Shown here one piece after another: positions 17,853 through 27,153 of a DNA stretch of 64,000 nucleotides. Source of the stretch: Bacteroidota bacterium (GTDB lineage Bacteria > Bacteroidota > Bacteroidia > Bacteroidales > P3); the NCBI GenBank assembly GCA_023415495.1, contig JAEZKK010000023.1, positions 1 to 64,000 of the forward strand, in the 5' to 3' direction. The notes beneath the pieces are model-generated. The model made no database searches. It was not told the DNA's origin and saw only the letters and a list, made by a program, of their open reading frames with translations. Numbering within the stretch: position 1 is the stretch's first letter; each line of letters begins with the position of its first letter. The translations under genes were made by a program, and so were the position numbers.

Positions 17853-20081
17853 ATGTATATCGTTGATGAGAAATTAGAGAGAAAAGAAATTCTTAGTAGG
17901 TATAAACATTTAATCCGACTTGTTTCTAATACTGCTACCAGAGAACAAAAAAAGCTAATTCGCAAAGCTTTTGTTGTAGCTATGAAGGCTCACTCTGGGG
18001 TAAGACGCAAGACGGGTGAGCCATATATCTACCACCCTATCGAGGTTGCAAGGATAGCTGCTGAGGATTTGAGTTTGGGACCCACTGCAATTATCTGTGC
18101 TCTTTTGCACGATGTTGTAGAGGATACGGAATATACATTGGAGGATATTAAGACTATTTTTGATGAGAAGGTAGCACAGATTATCGATGGACTTACTAAG
18201 ATTGAGGGTGTTTTCGACTATGCTACTAATTCAATCCAGAGCGAGAATTTTAAGAAGCTATTGATTGCCATGGGCGATGATGTTAGGGTTATTCTTCTAA
18301 AACTCTGCGACAGACTTCATAATATGAGAACCTTGGACTCTATGAAGCCGGATAAACAATTGAAGATAGCCTCCGAAACCCAAATGCTATATGTTCCACT
18401 TGCTCACCGACTTGGGCTTTACCAAATCAAAAGCGAGCTGGAAGATATCTCTACAATGTATATCAACCCTAAGGGATATCAAGATATAATTGATAGGCTG
18501 AAAGATAGCGAAGAGGAAAGAGAAAGATTTATAGATTTATTTGCCCAACCAATCAAGGAGAAGCTAAACGAAATAGGATATAAATACACCTGTACAGGCA
18601 GGGTAAAATCCATAACCTCCATACTTGGGAAAATTGAGAACAAGGGAGTTGCATTCGATGAGATTTATGATATATTTGCTATAAGAATAATCCTCGACGT
18701 ACCATTTGAAAGCGAAAAAACGGAATGTTTTGCGGTCTATTCCATAATCAATTCAATGTATAGGGAGCAGAAATTTGACCGATTTAGAGATTGGCTAACA
18801 AGACCTAAAAGCAATGGATACGAAGCCCTTCACTTTACCGTACAGGCAAATAATGGGAAATGGGTAGAGGTGCAGATACGTTCCCAAAGAATGGACGAAA
18901 TAGCCGAAAAAGGACTTGCAGCACACTATAAATACAAAGAAGTTGAAGAAGGAGGCTTGGATGGGAATTTAGATAACTGGCTATCCAGAGTTAGAGAATT
19001 ATTAGATAACCAAAGCTCCTCGGCAATAGATTTTGTAAATGATTTCAAGCTAAACCTTGCCACAGATGAGATTACTACCTTTACTCCTAAGGGAAAGATA
19101 ATCACCCTTCCAAAAGGCTCAACAGTATTGGACTTCGCCTTTAATGTGCATACCCAATTGGGGATAAACTGTATGGGAGCAAAGGTAAACTATAAGGTTA
19201 GGACTATTGACTATGAGTTAAGAACCTCCGACCAAGTAGAGATAATCACCTCCAAAACCTCCTACCCTAAGGAAGAATACCTTAAATTTGTCAAGACTAC
19301 AAAAGCTATTCAAGGTATTAAGAATTATATTAGAGACTATCGCAAAGGATATATGGACGAAGGCTCAATTATGCTTAAAAAACAAATGGCAGAGCTTAAC
19401 ATAGAGTATAATGATGTGAATATTGAGAAAATACGACAATACACAGGCAATAGCTCCAATATCGATTTTTACTATAAGATATACAAAGGAGAAATCAATT
19501 CCAACCATATAAGGCAATGTTTTAATAAGAAAAAGAAGTCATCTTCTTGGATGTTTTTCTACAAACCATTTCTTCAAAAGACAACTCAAAAGAAAACTCT
19601 TAAAGAAGAGATTCAACAACAGATTCAAACCAACCCAGAACAATTATTAATCCAGGGAGGGATTGAAAATATCCAATATATCACATCCTCTTGCTGCAAC
19701 CCAGTCCCAGGCGACGATATAGTAGGCTTTATGGGTGAGGATAATAAGATAACAGTACATAGGACAAACTGCAGAAAAGCCGTGGATACCATGAGCCAAT
19801 ATGGGCATAGGATAATCAAAGCAAAGTGGAGGGAGAACGAGAAAATCACCTTCTTAGCAGGGATAAAGATAAAAGGATTTGACCGTAAAGGACTATTACA
19901 AGAGCTAACAGGAGCAATCTCCGAGGGCTGGAACATCAATATCAGAGCCCTTGCCATGGAAAGCAGCGAAGGACTATTTGAAGGCACAATAATGGTCTAT
20001 ATCTACGACGTCGACCAACTCAACAAACTAATAAAAACAATAGAATCCATCGACGGCATTGAAAGTGTTAAGAGGATATAA
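17853..20081 (+). CDS. Bifunctional (p)ppGpp synthetase/hydrolase (RSH)
   Basis: The protein has 742 residues with full RelA/SpoT architecture. The hydrolase HD domain has H61, H86-D87 and E90-D91 (HPIEV, ALLHDVVED). The synthetase domain has GRVKSITSILGKIE, YDIFAIRII and EVQIRSQRMDEIAEKG. Then come a TGS domain (ITTFTPKGKIITLPKGSTV), a zinc-finger-like region with CCNPVPGD, and a C-terminal ACT domain. Both activities look intact. It controls the stringent response. The downstream gene is convergent with 5 bases between stops and no visible terminator. Confidence 0.95.
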   Translation: MYIVDEKLERKEILSRYKHLIRLVSNTATREQKKLIRKAFVVAMKAHSGVRRKTGEPYIYHPIEVARIAAEDLSLGPTAIICALLHDVVEDTEYTLEDIKTIFDEKVAQIIDGLTKIEGVFDYATNSIQSENFKKLLIAMGDDVRVILLKLCDRLHNMRTLDSMKPDKQLKIASETQMLYVPLAHRLGLYQIKSELEDISTMYINPKGYQDIIDRLKDSEEERERFIDLFAQPIKEKLNEIGYKYTCTGRVKSITSILGKIENKGVAFDEIYDIFAIRIILDVPFESEKTECFAVYSIINSMYREQKFDRFRDWLTRPKSNGYEALHFTVQANNGKWVEVQIRSQRMDEIAEKGLAAHYKYKEVEEGGLDGNLDNWLSRVRELLDNQSSSAIDFVNDFKLNLATDEITTFTPKGKIITLPKGSTVLDFAFNVHTQLGINCMGAKVNYKVRTIDYELRTSDQVEIITSKTSYPKEEYLKFVKTTKAIQGIKNYIRDYRKGYMDEGSIMLKKQMAELNIEYNDVNIEKIRQYTGNSSNIDFYYKIYKGEINSNHIRQCFNKKKKSSSWMFFYKPFLQKTTQKKTLKEEIQQQIQTNPEQLLIQGGIENIQYITSSCCNPVPGDDIVGFMGEDNKITVHRTNCRKAVDTMSQYGHRIIKAKWRENEKITFLAGIKIKGFDRKGLLQELTGAISEGWNINIRALAMESSEGLFEGTIMVYIYDVDQLNKLIKTIESIDGIESVKRI

Positions 20082-20086
20082 TTTAT

Positions 20087-20857
20087 CTATTTAAAGCGGG
20101 AGAAGTACTTATCTATTTCTCCTCTTAGTTCTATTCCTGCACTCTCAAAACACTCTAATAATTCATCGTAAGCTCCATCTCCTCCTAAAAAATTCCAAAA
20201 CCTTTCTGCTACCATCAATTCTTCTTCTAAATCGAGCATTCCTGCCAATGTCCAAAACTGATATGGTTCTGGATGATATGGATTATAAGGTATAGCTATA
20301 AGTGAATGGACTTTTACATCTTTATCATTTGTATAGGCAATTCCTGCCCACTCTAATAATGTTTGCTTGTACTTTTGGAAATCACCCTTATTTGGTTTAG
20401 CTGTTTTAAGGTCGAAAAAATATTGCTCCCCTGTTTCAGTCTCCAAAAACAAATCTACTTTCATAGGTTTAAGACTATTTATATCCCCTCTTAATGAGTT
20501 ATTTAATCGACTTAATTCATTAATTTTATTTGGTTTAGCCTGTATAGTTAATTCATTAATTATGGTTTGCACACATTGTTGGCATTGACTATAAATAGTA
20601 TTACCCACTACATACTGAGTTTCTACACGAGCAAATTTAGTTTTGGCTAATGCTGCTGCAACTGGTTCAAAAATAGAAGTTCCAAAAGTAGTCAGCAAGG
20701 ACTGCATAAAAGAATACAATGCCATCCTATCCTTACCTAATAATCTAAAATGAAATGGCATATAATTATTTTGAGGAACATAGTTTTTAAATTTATTTCT
20801 CAAACAATTAGAAATAACATTTTTGATTTCTTCTCTTTGCTCATTTGTAAGTGCCAT
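20087..20857 (-). CDS. Type II restriction endonuclease, TdeIII-like
   Basis: The protein has 256 residues and resembles the TdeIII family (family recall says GGNCC recognition; not testable here). A PD-(D/E)xK-type site is visible as VDLF (D135) followed by FFDLKTAKP (D149, K151). The N-terminal segment NYMPFHFRLLGKDRMALYSF is characteristic. It starts one base after the methyltransferase stop, so protection is made first and translation is coupled. The pair is the left edge of the accessory island. Confidence 0.78.
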   Translation of the reverse strand: MALTNEQREEIKNVISNCLRNKFKNYVPQNNYMPFHFRLLGKDRMALYSFMQSLLTTFGTSIFEPVAAALAKTKFARVETQYVVGNTIYSQCQQCVQTIINELTIQAKPNKINELSRLNNSLRGDINSLKPMKVDLFLETETGEQYFFDLKTAKPNKGDFQKYKQTLLEWAGIAYTNDKDVKVHSLIAIPYNPYHPEPYQFWTLAGMLDLEEELMVAERFWNFLGGDGAYDELLECFESAGIELRGEIDKYFSRFK

Positions 20858-20858
20858 T

Positions 20859-22445
20859 TTATTTTTCTTTTAAGTGAAATATTATTTCGGAGTAAGCGCC
20901 TTTGTCTTTTTCTGTTCTGTTTAGTACTGGGCGTTTGAATTGGTTTACTATTTTCATTCCTGAACGCTCAGCTATTTTGGGGTATAGTTTATGTTTATCG
21001 TTTGCTACTAAGAAAATATTATAATCCTCTGCTAAGTACTTCTTGCAATTGATTAATACATCAGATATTCCTTCTGCATAGCTTTCTCTTGCGGCTAATC
21101 CATTTCCCTTATATAAGGGTCCTATCTCTAATTCATCTTTTCTTTCAAAGCCAAATAAATCATAAGAATAAGCATGTTGCTCATGATAGTCAATTAATCC
21201 TACATAGGGAGGAGAAGAAAATATGCCATTGATTTTTCTTTCCTTAATAATATCTGCAAATTCTTTATCCCTCTTCTCTACTTTTGAAATAATATCTGCC
21301 TGACGACTATCCCCAGTAATGCAAATCTGCTTAGTATCTGTCCTTAATGAGTCAAATTCCTTGAATCTCTTAATTGTATCTTTACTATATTGCTCCCACC
21401 ATTTAAGAACAGAAAACAATGGTTTGCAAATCTTTCCATGCTTAGAACAATAATAGGTCGAAATTACAGGGTCTATTAATGTAGCTAAATCCGCATGAGT
21501 AGTTGCCCTACAAGAACGCATTGTCCTGCTTAGAATTATGGTTAAAATCTTCTTAGTGTTTTCATCTTCAACCTTCTTAATCTCTTGGAATACAAAATCA
21601 ATCTCTCTTCTGATATGTTTTATATACCATTTCTCAAGAAAACTATTATTATTTGGTTGAAGCAATTCAATATTATACTTTTCAACTAATTGATAATAAA
21701 TCGGCAAAAACTCTTTTTCCTTCTCTTCACCATATTTTTTCCCATCTATCAATTTCAGTTGAACCTTGCGTTTAAATTCAGGCACAGGAAAGTATTTATT
21801 ATTGAAAGCAGAAAGTTCTGCTAATAATTCTTGTTCAAAATCGAGGGTATGTGTAGATGAAATAAATTGATATAAAAGTTTGGTAATCCTTTTAATTTCA
21901 ATCTCCAATTTATGTAAATCATGTTTAGAAACCTTTGTATTGGAAATAAGAGTATTAAAAACCGAAACATCTATACCAATAGCATTAATACCTAATTCAT
22001 TAGACTCAACCAATGTAGTGCCACTACCACAGAAAGGATCTAAGACAATATCTCCTTTTTTGAAATAAACCTCTTTCTTAAAACCATCTGTATGAGAATC
22101 CAAGAAATATTCAACTAATTGAGGGATAAACTTTCCCTTATATGGGTGAAGTCTATTAACATGCTTAGTAGTTTCAGATTCTTTTAACTCTTCGAAGGAT
22201 AAAGCCCAATTCAAATCATCGCCCAATTTCTCTTTCCACGAGCTTTCCCTATCCGACTTATACTTACTATAATACTCAACCAATTCTTCCTTAACAACCT
22301 GAGTACTCCCATTCTCTCCCACCTTCGACACCTTCCCATAATTGACCAAATAAGATATATTAGCAGGAGTAACATTCTTACCCAAATACTCACTCGCCCA
22401 AAGGCTTGCATCCTTAATACTTAATAACTCCAAATTCTCTTTCAT
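20859..22445 (-). CDS. DNA methyltransferase of the type II system, with N-terminal HTH
   Basis: The protein has 528 residues. An N-terminal helix-turn-helix-like part is at about residues 8-55 (LSIKDASLWASEYLGKNVTP). Motif I is DPFCGSGT at residues 136-143. The catalytic motif IV is SSPPYVGLIDYHEQHAYSY, near residue 410. SPPY is typical of N4-cytosine enzymes. Motif I comes before motif IV with a long insert between them that probably carries target recognition. The HTH could autoregulate the operon. A promoter box ends 8 bases before the ATG. Confidence 0.85.
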   Translation of the reverse strand: MKENLELLSIKDASLWASEYLGKNVTPANISYLVNYGKVSKVGENGSTQVVKEELVEYYSKYKSDRESSWKEKLGDDLNWALSFEELKESETTKHVNRLHPYKGKFIPQLVEYFLDSHTDGFKKEVYFKKGDIVLDPFCGSGTTLVESNELGINAIGIDVSVFNTLISNTKVSKHDLHKLEIEIKRITKLLYQFISSTHTLDFEQELLAELSAFNNKYFPVPEFKRKVQLKLIDGKKYGEEKEKEFLPIYYQLVEKYNIELLQPNNNSFLEKWYIKHIRREIDFVFQEIKKVEDENTKKILTIILSRTMRSCRATTHADLATLIDPVISTYYCSKHGKICKPLFSVLKWWEQYSKDTIKRFKEFDSLRTDTKQICITGDSRQADIISKVEKRDKEFADIIKERKINGIFSSPPYVGLIDYHEQHAYSYDLFGFERKDELEIGPLYKGNGLAARESYAEGISDVLINCKKYLAEDYNIFLVANDKHKLYPKIAERSGMKIVNQFKRPVLNRTEKDKGAYSEIIFHLKEK

Positions 22446-22452
22446 GATATTG

Positions 22453-22460
22453 CAAAGATA
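22453..22460 (-). promoter_or_regulatory. -7 promoter box, predicted leaderless mRNA for the type II system
   Basis: TATCTTTG on the minus strand is separated by 7 bases from the ATG at 22445. A start 7 bases past the box would fall on or beside the initiation codon. Confidence 0.5.
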
Positions 22461-22503
22461 AGAATATTAATTGCAATAATTAATCTCTAAAGCTGAAAAT
22501 ACT

Positions 22504-23211
22504 TTAGATATAATAATTATACTCACCACTTGTAAGTAAATTAAACAAATCTTCGTGAGCTCCCCAACCTATAAGATAATATGCAAAATAATCTTTTACG
22601 CATTTATCTAAGTGGCTTCCATCTTTAAGATAATCTTCAAAAACAAAACCTATTAGATATGTAGCTAAATGTGAAGTCTCATTAACAACCCTCTGCCTTG
22701 GGGAATCATATTCAATTGGAGCTATGTCATCTATGACAATATTTGCATCAATATTTGCACCTTTATCTATTAACCCCTTAACTTTTTCTATATTAAAGCA
22801 ACAAGTATAGAAATAAAGATTCAAATCAATATCCCGCACTCCATGCCTTAAATTTCTCTCTTTATCTTCCTGGTAAAACATCCCACCAAATTCATCATCA
22901 CAATAAATCTTCTCTGAGTATTTATTAAAATAATCAGGCTTTTTCAATCTTTCAACTCCAAAGTAATTTTTCCAGACTTCTAACGCTTTATTTGCTCTTT
23001 CTCTATAAATCAAAACTAATGGCATGGTTTCTTCTCTCCAACCATCTTGATTCCAAGCAATAACACTACAAATTGAAATATCCTTAGCAAGTTCAATAAT
23101 ATCATTATCAATCTCCTTTATTTTCTCCCTATCATTAAGAATACTCCTAAGATTATCAGCTTCGCAAAAGTAAGAATAATTAAGAATTTCCAAATCAGAA
23201 TCCTTTTCCAT
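22504..23211 (-). CDS. Hypothetical protein with one ankyrin-like repeat
   Basis: The protein has 235 residues and I do not recognise a family. It is acidic and soluble, with no signal peptide. Residues about 146-163, FNIEKVKGLIDKGANIDA, match the second half of an ankyrin repeat. The N-terminal part is helical with a GWREETMPLVLIYRERANKALEVW stretch (quoted in parts). Sequences of this kind occur as immunity or bacterial adaptor proteins, but that is conjecture. Its upstream region starts with a 31-bp sequence repeated exactly at 23911. Confidence 0.6.
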   Translation of the reverse strand: MEKDSDLEILNYSYFCEADNLRSILNDREKIKEIDNDIIELAKDISICSVIAWNQDGWREETMPLVLIYRERANKALEVWKNYFGVERLKKPDYFNKYSEKIYCDDEFGGMFYQEDKERNLRHGVRDIDLNLYFYTCCFNIEKVKGLIDKGANIDANIVIDDIAPIEYDSPRQRVVNETSHLATYLIGFVFEDYLKDGSHLDKCVKDYFAYYLIGWGAHEDLFNLLTSGEYNYYI

Positions 23212-23219
23212 AACTTATA

Positions 23220-23250
23220 TTTTTCAATCTCCAAAACTACAAATAAAATC
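23220..23250 (-). repeat. 31-bp direct repeat, copy 1
   Basis: This is identical over 31 bases to 23911-23941 and in the same orientation. This copy is the upstream leader of the ankyrin-like gene. The two copies bracket the ORF6N remnant. Confidence 0.8.
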
Positions 23251-23268
23251 CCAATTAATCTTCAATTT

Positions 23269-23887
23269 TTAATTCAATCTGCTTAATAATTCCACTATCA
23301 ATCCTTCCTCTTCCATTTTGGTAAACGAAAAACATTTCTTTCCTAAATCTTTTAATGAAGCTCCAATAGTATAAAGTTCTGTATTATCGATAATTAAATA
23401 TCTATCATGTACTTTTGTTGTCCTATTATCTTTCAGTGTTGGATATTGGTTATTAAATCTTTTAATATCTGTTTTATTGATATTTGCGTTGGGTAAAGTG
23501 TATAAAATTACATTTACATTGGTCTGTTTTTTTGAAAGCATATCCAAAACCTCATTATCAATATAACCATCAATCAGAATAATCTCTTTTTCTGCTTTTC
23601 TTATCAAATCAATTACAAAACTATAAGCATCATAGATTTGACCATCGAAGAAAATACCCTGTGTTTTTATTTTTTCTTTATTATCAAGAGCATCGAATAT
23701 TTTTTCAAACTTATGCAGTTTGACTCTTTAAAACAGATGAAAGCATAGCCACTCCTTGTTCTGTAAAAACATAGGGAATATATCTTCTCCCTCCTCTTTC
23801 TATATTTGAGGTCGCAAATTGCGACCTCAAATTATTCCATTCATTTTCAGTTAATTTAAAACAGATTTTTTTGCCATAATTAGATAC
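23269..23887 (-). pseudogene. Broken ORF6N-domain protein gene
   Basis: Two adjoining reading frames make up parts of one protein. Frame A (23711-23887) reads VSNYGKKICFKLTENEW, then RSQFATSN, then FTEQGVAMLSSVLKSQTA and a stop: the middle of an ORF6N DNA-binding domain, without its N-terminus. Frame B (23269-23727) reads LHKFEKIFDALDN, QGIFFDGQIYDAYSFV, DGYIDNEVLDMLSKK, KVHDRYLIID and TIGASLKDLGKKCFSF, the PLD-like C-terminal domain of the same family. The two overlap by 17 bases in different frames, and the linker expected between them is missing. I infer an internal deletion plus loss of the 5' end. Confidence 0.75.
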
Positions 23888-23910
23888 GTTTTATATCTCT
23901 TGTAATCATC

Positions 23911-23941
23911 TTTTTCAATCTCCAAAACTACAAATAAAATC
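23911..23941 (-). repeat. 31-bp direct repeat, copy 2
   Basis: Exact copy of 23220-23250. After it the sequences differ (CCAATTAAT against TCAATTTAT). It lies directly beyond the 5' end of the ORF6N remnant. Confidence 0.8.
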
Positions 23942-24000
23942 TCAATTTATACTCTTTTCTTTATCCAAAAAAAAACTCAAGGCATTTTCTCTTAGTGTTC

Positions 24001-24092
24001 GTAGTGCGGGATTTCCGAATCCCACACGGTGTTATTATTAGGATATGTTATCCTTATTAATGAAACAAATATCGGATTAAAAATCCTTATAG
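24001..24092. repeat. Palindrome array, left copy (downstream of hsdR)
   Basis: Three short hairpins in a row: GTGCGGGATT/AATCCCACAC (24004-24027, one mismatch), GGATA/TATCC-like around 24040-24053, and GGATT/AATCC around 24073-24085. The order, spacing and flanking words (CACACG, TATTAGGATATG, AATCCTTATAG) are repeated at 30549-30646 on the far side of the type I genes, in the same orientation. Two more small hairpins follow (GTGG/CCAC near 24102-24120, AAGCG/CGCTT). Confidence 0.75.
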
Positions 24093-24125
24093 AATAATTG
24101 AGTGGCATTATAAATACCACACGAC

Positions 24126-24144
24126 AAAAAGCGTTGAATCGCTT
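24126..24144 (-). terminator. Weak intrinsic terminator after hsdR
   Basis: On the minus strand AAGCG-ATTCAA-CGCTT is followed by TTTTT. The stem is only 5 bp. It lies 61 bases past the hsdR stop. Confidence 0.4.
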
Positions 24145-24204
24145 ATGCGTTCATCTAAAACCAAATCTGAATTAAAGGGTCTTGCCATTTACTTTACTAT
24201 TAGA

Positions 24205-27153
24205 TTAAGCTGCTTTACTTCTGCACAACCTGAACACTGCCTGAACGATATACTCAATGATTCCGCCTGAGCTTACATAAGGACCTTCAATCAATCTTTC
24301 GTCCCAGTTGTGGTCAAGGTAGTAATTGATAATTCGTTGCTTTAATGTGTTTCGGTATGCTTCTAAAAACAGTCTGTTGTCAATATTATTAATGATTAGC
24401 GTTACTATGCCATCATCTTGCATCACGTTTTCAATCACTTCGTTAATGAGCAAGGCTTCTTCATCTGTAATTTGAAAAACATTCCGCAAGTCGTCCATTA
24501 CTTCGGGAATACTGGCTCTTGGTGGTTCTGTTCGTCCTCCGCCTGTTCCTCCTCTTGGTGGTGGCGGTGGTTCGTTTACGGTTGTGCTTGTTATTATACC
24601 TCTGTAACGAACAGTGCTCTTTTCAACCAACAAGTTTTTCAAATGGTCTTTCAATGAAGATGCTGAACCTTTTTTGAAAAGTTTGCCTGCAATCACTTCA
24701 GCAAACAAAGCGAAGCGAATAATCTTAGTCGGTAGTTGAAAGAAAAGAGTAGTAAAATAAAAATCACTCACATATCGGTTAAGGAAATTCACAATGTCTT
24801 TTTGTGCTTCTTTCTCGGATATCAGTTCACGGAATTTGTTTCGGTAATCATTTGAAAGTGCCATCAAGTCTGCATCTTTTGCAGGGTCGGTGGTAGCTTC
24901 CTTGATTAATTCTGTGTAACGAATTATTTCGCCTTCATCGAATAGGTTGAAACTCAAAAACTCATTGTAACGGTCTTCTAATGTTTGCGGATTGGGTTCT
25001 TGGGGTTGAAAGCGGCTGCCAGTTCTGTATCTTCTGAAAGCGTCAAATATGTTCTGAACCGAATTAGTAAAGTCCACTACCATTGTTGTGTCTTTGCCGT
25101 AGGTCTTGCGGTTGAGCCTTGAAAGTGTCTGAACTGCATTTACACCTCTTACTGGTTTGTCCAAAAACATTGAAACCAATTTGGGTTGATTGAAACCTGT
25201 TTGAAATTTATTGGCAACTACAATGATGCGGTAATCATCATTTTCATCAAACACATCTTCAATCTTTTTGCCTGCGTGGGTTGTCGTTAGTTCATTCAGC
25301 GTTTCCTCTTTTATTTCATTACCTTTTTCATCTGTAAAATCCGAAAAGGCAAACAACACTTTATAAGGTAAATTCCGCTTTGCAATTTTTTCTTTCAATG
25401 CTTCAAAATAAAGTAAGCCGGCAGGTCTTGATGAAGTTACTACCATTGCTTTTCCTCTGCCATTCAAAGTATCTTTTACTTTGTCCTCAAAGTATTTCAG
25501 AATTACTTCGCTTTTGTATTGTATCAATTCGGGGTCACGAAAAGCAACTTCTCTCAATGCTTTGTGCACCACACCCGCAGGATACATTTCATCATCGGGA
25601 ATGATGGTTTTGCTTTTTAGGTGATACAAAGTTTGGTAGCTGATGATGTTGTTTGCCACATCTAAAATGTAGCCTTCTTTGATGGCTTCATCTTCGGTGT
25701 ATTCATCAAGCGGTTGCCCGAAATAATCAACTGTCGTTTGAATGGGTGTTGCCGTAAACGCTATTAAAACTTGATTGGTGATATTTACTTTTTTAGCTTC
25801 ATTGATGATTTCATCTTCATCGGTTGGCAATTCTTCATTGTCGGGTTGTTCAGGATTAGTGAATATGGCTTTTACATTGCTTGCCATTTTTCCGTCCTGA
25901 CTTCTGTGTGCTTCGTCTATGATAAAAGCAATTCGTAATTGTTTCAACCCTTCATCTTCTTGTATGATTTCCTGAATGTAGCTGAATTTTTGAATGGTAG
26001 AAACCACAATGCTTTTTCGTTGACGGATAAAGTTTTTTAGTTTATCGCTGTCTTTGGCTAAACCTATTTTATTGGTCAGGTGAACAAAGTTTGCTAACTC
26101 GTCTTTGATGTTTTTATCCAAACTCTTGCGGTCGGTCAACACAATCACCATATCAAATATTTTGTGATTGTTTGCTGAATACAAACTGTCCAAACGGTCT
26201 GTAAGCCAACTAATAGTTAGTGTTTTACCCGAACCAGCAGAATGATTGATAAGATATTTTAATCCTAAAGTGTTTTCAGTTTCAAAATGGCTTGAAATGC
26301 TGTAAGCCAATTTATGATTGCTTCGCAACTGATGAAACCGTGGAAAAATGGTTCTTTCGGGTTCTACCAGCAAAATTCCATCATCAGTTATCTTCTGGTC
26401 GGCAGGAATGTAAAGCAAAAAGAAACTAATGTATTCCAACACCCAATCTTTGCTCAACACATCTTTGTATAAAAATTCAATCGGGTATTCGCCTTGGTTT
26501 TCTTCCTTGTTGGTCAAGCCTTGATTGAATGGAATAAAATTATGCTCCGAAAACGGATTGGTGGCGATTTTTACTTCACTGGTGTCGGCAGCAATATGCA
26601 GAAATGGCAAAGTGAAGATTTGATTTTCCTGTGGACGAATGTTGTATTGCTCTACTGCATCATGCACATTTTGTCCTTCGTCTTCGTGCTTTAGTTCTAT
26701 TGTAATAATTGGCAATCCGTTCAAAAACAAAACCAAATCAATGCTTTGTGATGTGTCACTGCTGAAATGATATTGCTGCTTAACCGAAAATATGTTTTTA
26801 CTGTAATTGTCAAACGAAGTTTGGCTGTTGCTGCTTCGTGGCTTAGGATAATACAAATCAAAGGCAATGCTTCTTACTGGCAAACTGTTTCGGATAATTA
26901 CCCAAAGCGGTTTGCGTTCCAGCTCTGTTTTGAGTGCTTCCAGAATTTCACGGTCTGCATCAGCTCCATAATTCTCTTGTAGTTTTTCGTATTTAGCTAA
27001 TTGAGTGTCCTTTATGAAATCCAACAAATGAGAAGCGATAAAATGAAAATCAGTATCGGTGCAATCGGCAGCCGATAGGGCAGTATAGCGGTGCTTATCC
27101 TTTAGGTAAGTCGCTATGTGATTTTCAAATATTTTTTCTTTATCGCTTTTCAT
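24205..27153 (-). CDS. hsdR: Type I restriction enzyme, motor/nuclease subunit HsdR
   Basis: The protein has 982 residues. The N-terminal nuclease domain has the PD-ExK arrangement SIDLVLFLNGLPIITIELK (D about 168, E-L-K about 182). Helicase motif I is HSAGSGKT, motif II is IDEAHRSQ, and later motifs include FTATP and FQTGFNQPKLVSMFLDK. It translocates DNA and cuts far from the recognition site. A proline/glycine stretch (PPPPPRGGTGGG) lies in the C-terminal third. Start and upstream stop share a base as TAATG. The codons are visibly richer in G/C than in neighbouring genes. Confidence 0.93.
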   Translation of the reverse strand: MKSDKEKIFENHIATYLKDKHRYTALSAADCTDTDFHFIASHLLDFIKDTQLAKYEKLQENYGADADREILEALKTELERKPLWVIIRNSLPVRSIAFDLYYPKPRSSNSQTSFDNYSKNIFSVKQQYHFSSDTSQSIDLVLFLNGLPIITIELKHEDEGQNVHDAVEQYNIRPQENQIFTLPFLHIAADTSEVKIATNPFSEHNFIPFNQGLTNKEENQGEYPIEFLYKDVLSKDWVLEYISFFLLYIPADQKITDDGILLVEPERTIFPRFHQLRSNHKLAYSISSHFETENTLGLKYLINHSAGSGKTLTISWLTDRLDSLYSANNHKIFDMVIVLTDRKSLDKNIKDELANFVHLTNKIGLAKDSDKLKNFIRQRKSIVVSTIQKFSYIQEIIQEDEGLKQLRIAFIIDEAHRSQDGKMASNVKAIFTNPEQPDNEELPTDEDEIINEAKKVNITNQVLIAFTATPIQTTVDYFGQPLDEYTEDEAIKEGYILDVANNIISYQTLYHLKSKTIIPDDEMYPAGVVHKALREVAFRDPELIQYKSEVILKYFEDKVKDTLNGRGKAMVVTSSRPAGLLYFEALKEKIAKRNLPYKVLFAFSDFTDEKGNEIKEETLNELTTTHAGKKIEDVFDENDDYRIIVVANKFQTGFNQPKLVSMFLDKPVRGVNAVQTLSRLNRKTYGKDTTMVVDFTNSVQNIFDAFRRYRTGSRFQPQEPNPQTLEDRYNEFLSFNLFDEGEIIRYTELIKEATTDPAKDADLMALSNDYRNKFRELISEKEAQKDIVNFLNRYVSDFYFTTLFFQLPTKIIRFALFAEVIAGKLFKKGSASSLKDHLKNLLVEKSTVRYRGIITSTTVNEPPPPPRGGTGGGRTEPPRASIPEVMDDLRNVFQITDEEALLINEVIENVMQDDGIVTLIINNIDNRLFLEAYRNTLKQRIINYYLDHNWDERLIEGPYVSSGGIIEYIVQAVFRLCRSKAA

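Noticed and set aside
23269..23607. Independent PLD-like nuclease gene
   Set aside because: The start would be a TTG in the middle of a continuous ORF6N C-terminal domain, and homologous sequence goes on upstream; it is part of a pseudogene.
24001..24150. Run of short palindromes as a possible CRISPR array
   Set aside because: Units differ in sequence and spacing, there are no constant repeats with unique spacers, and no cas genes are present.
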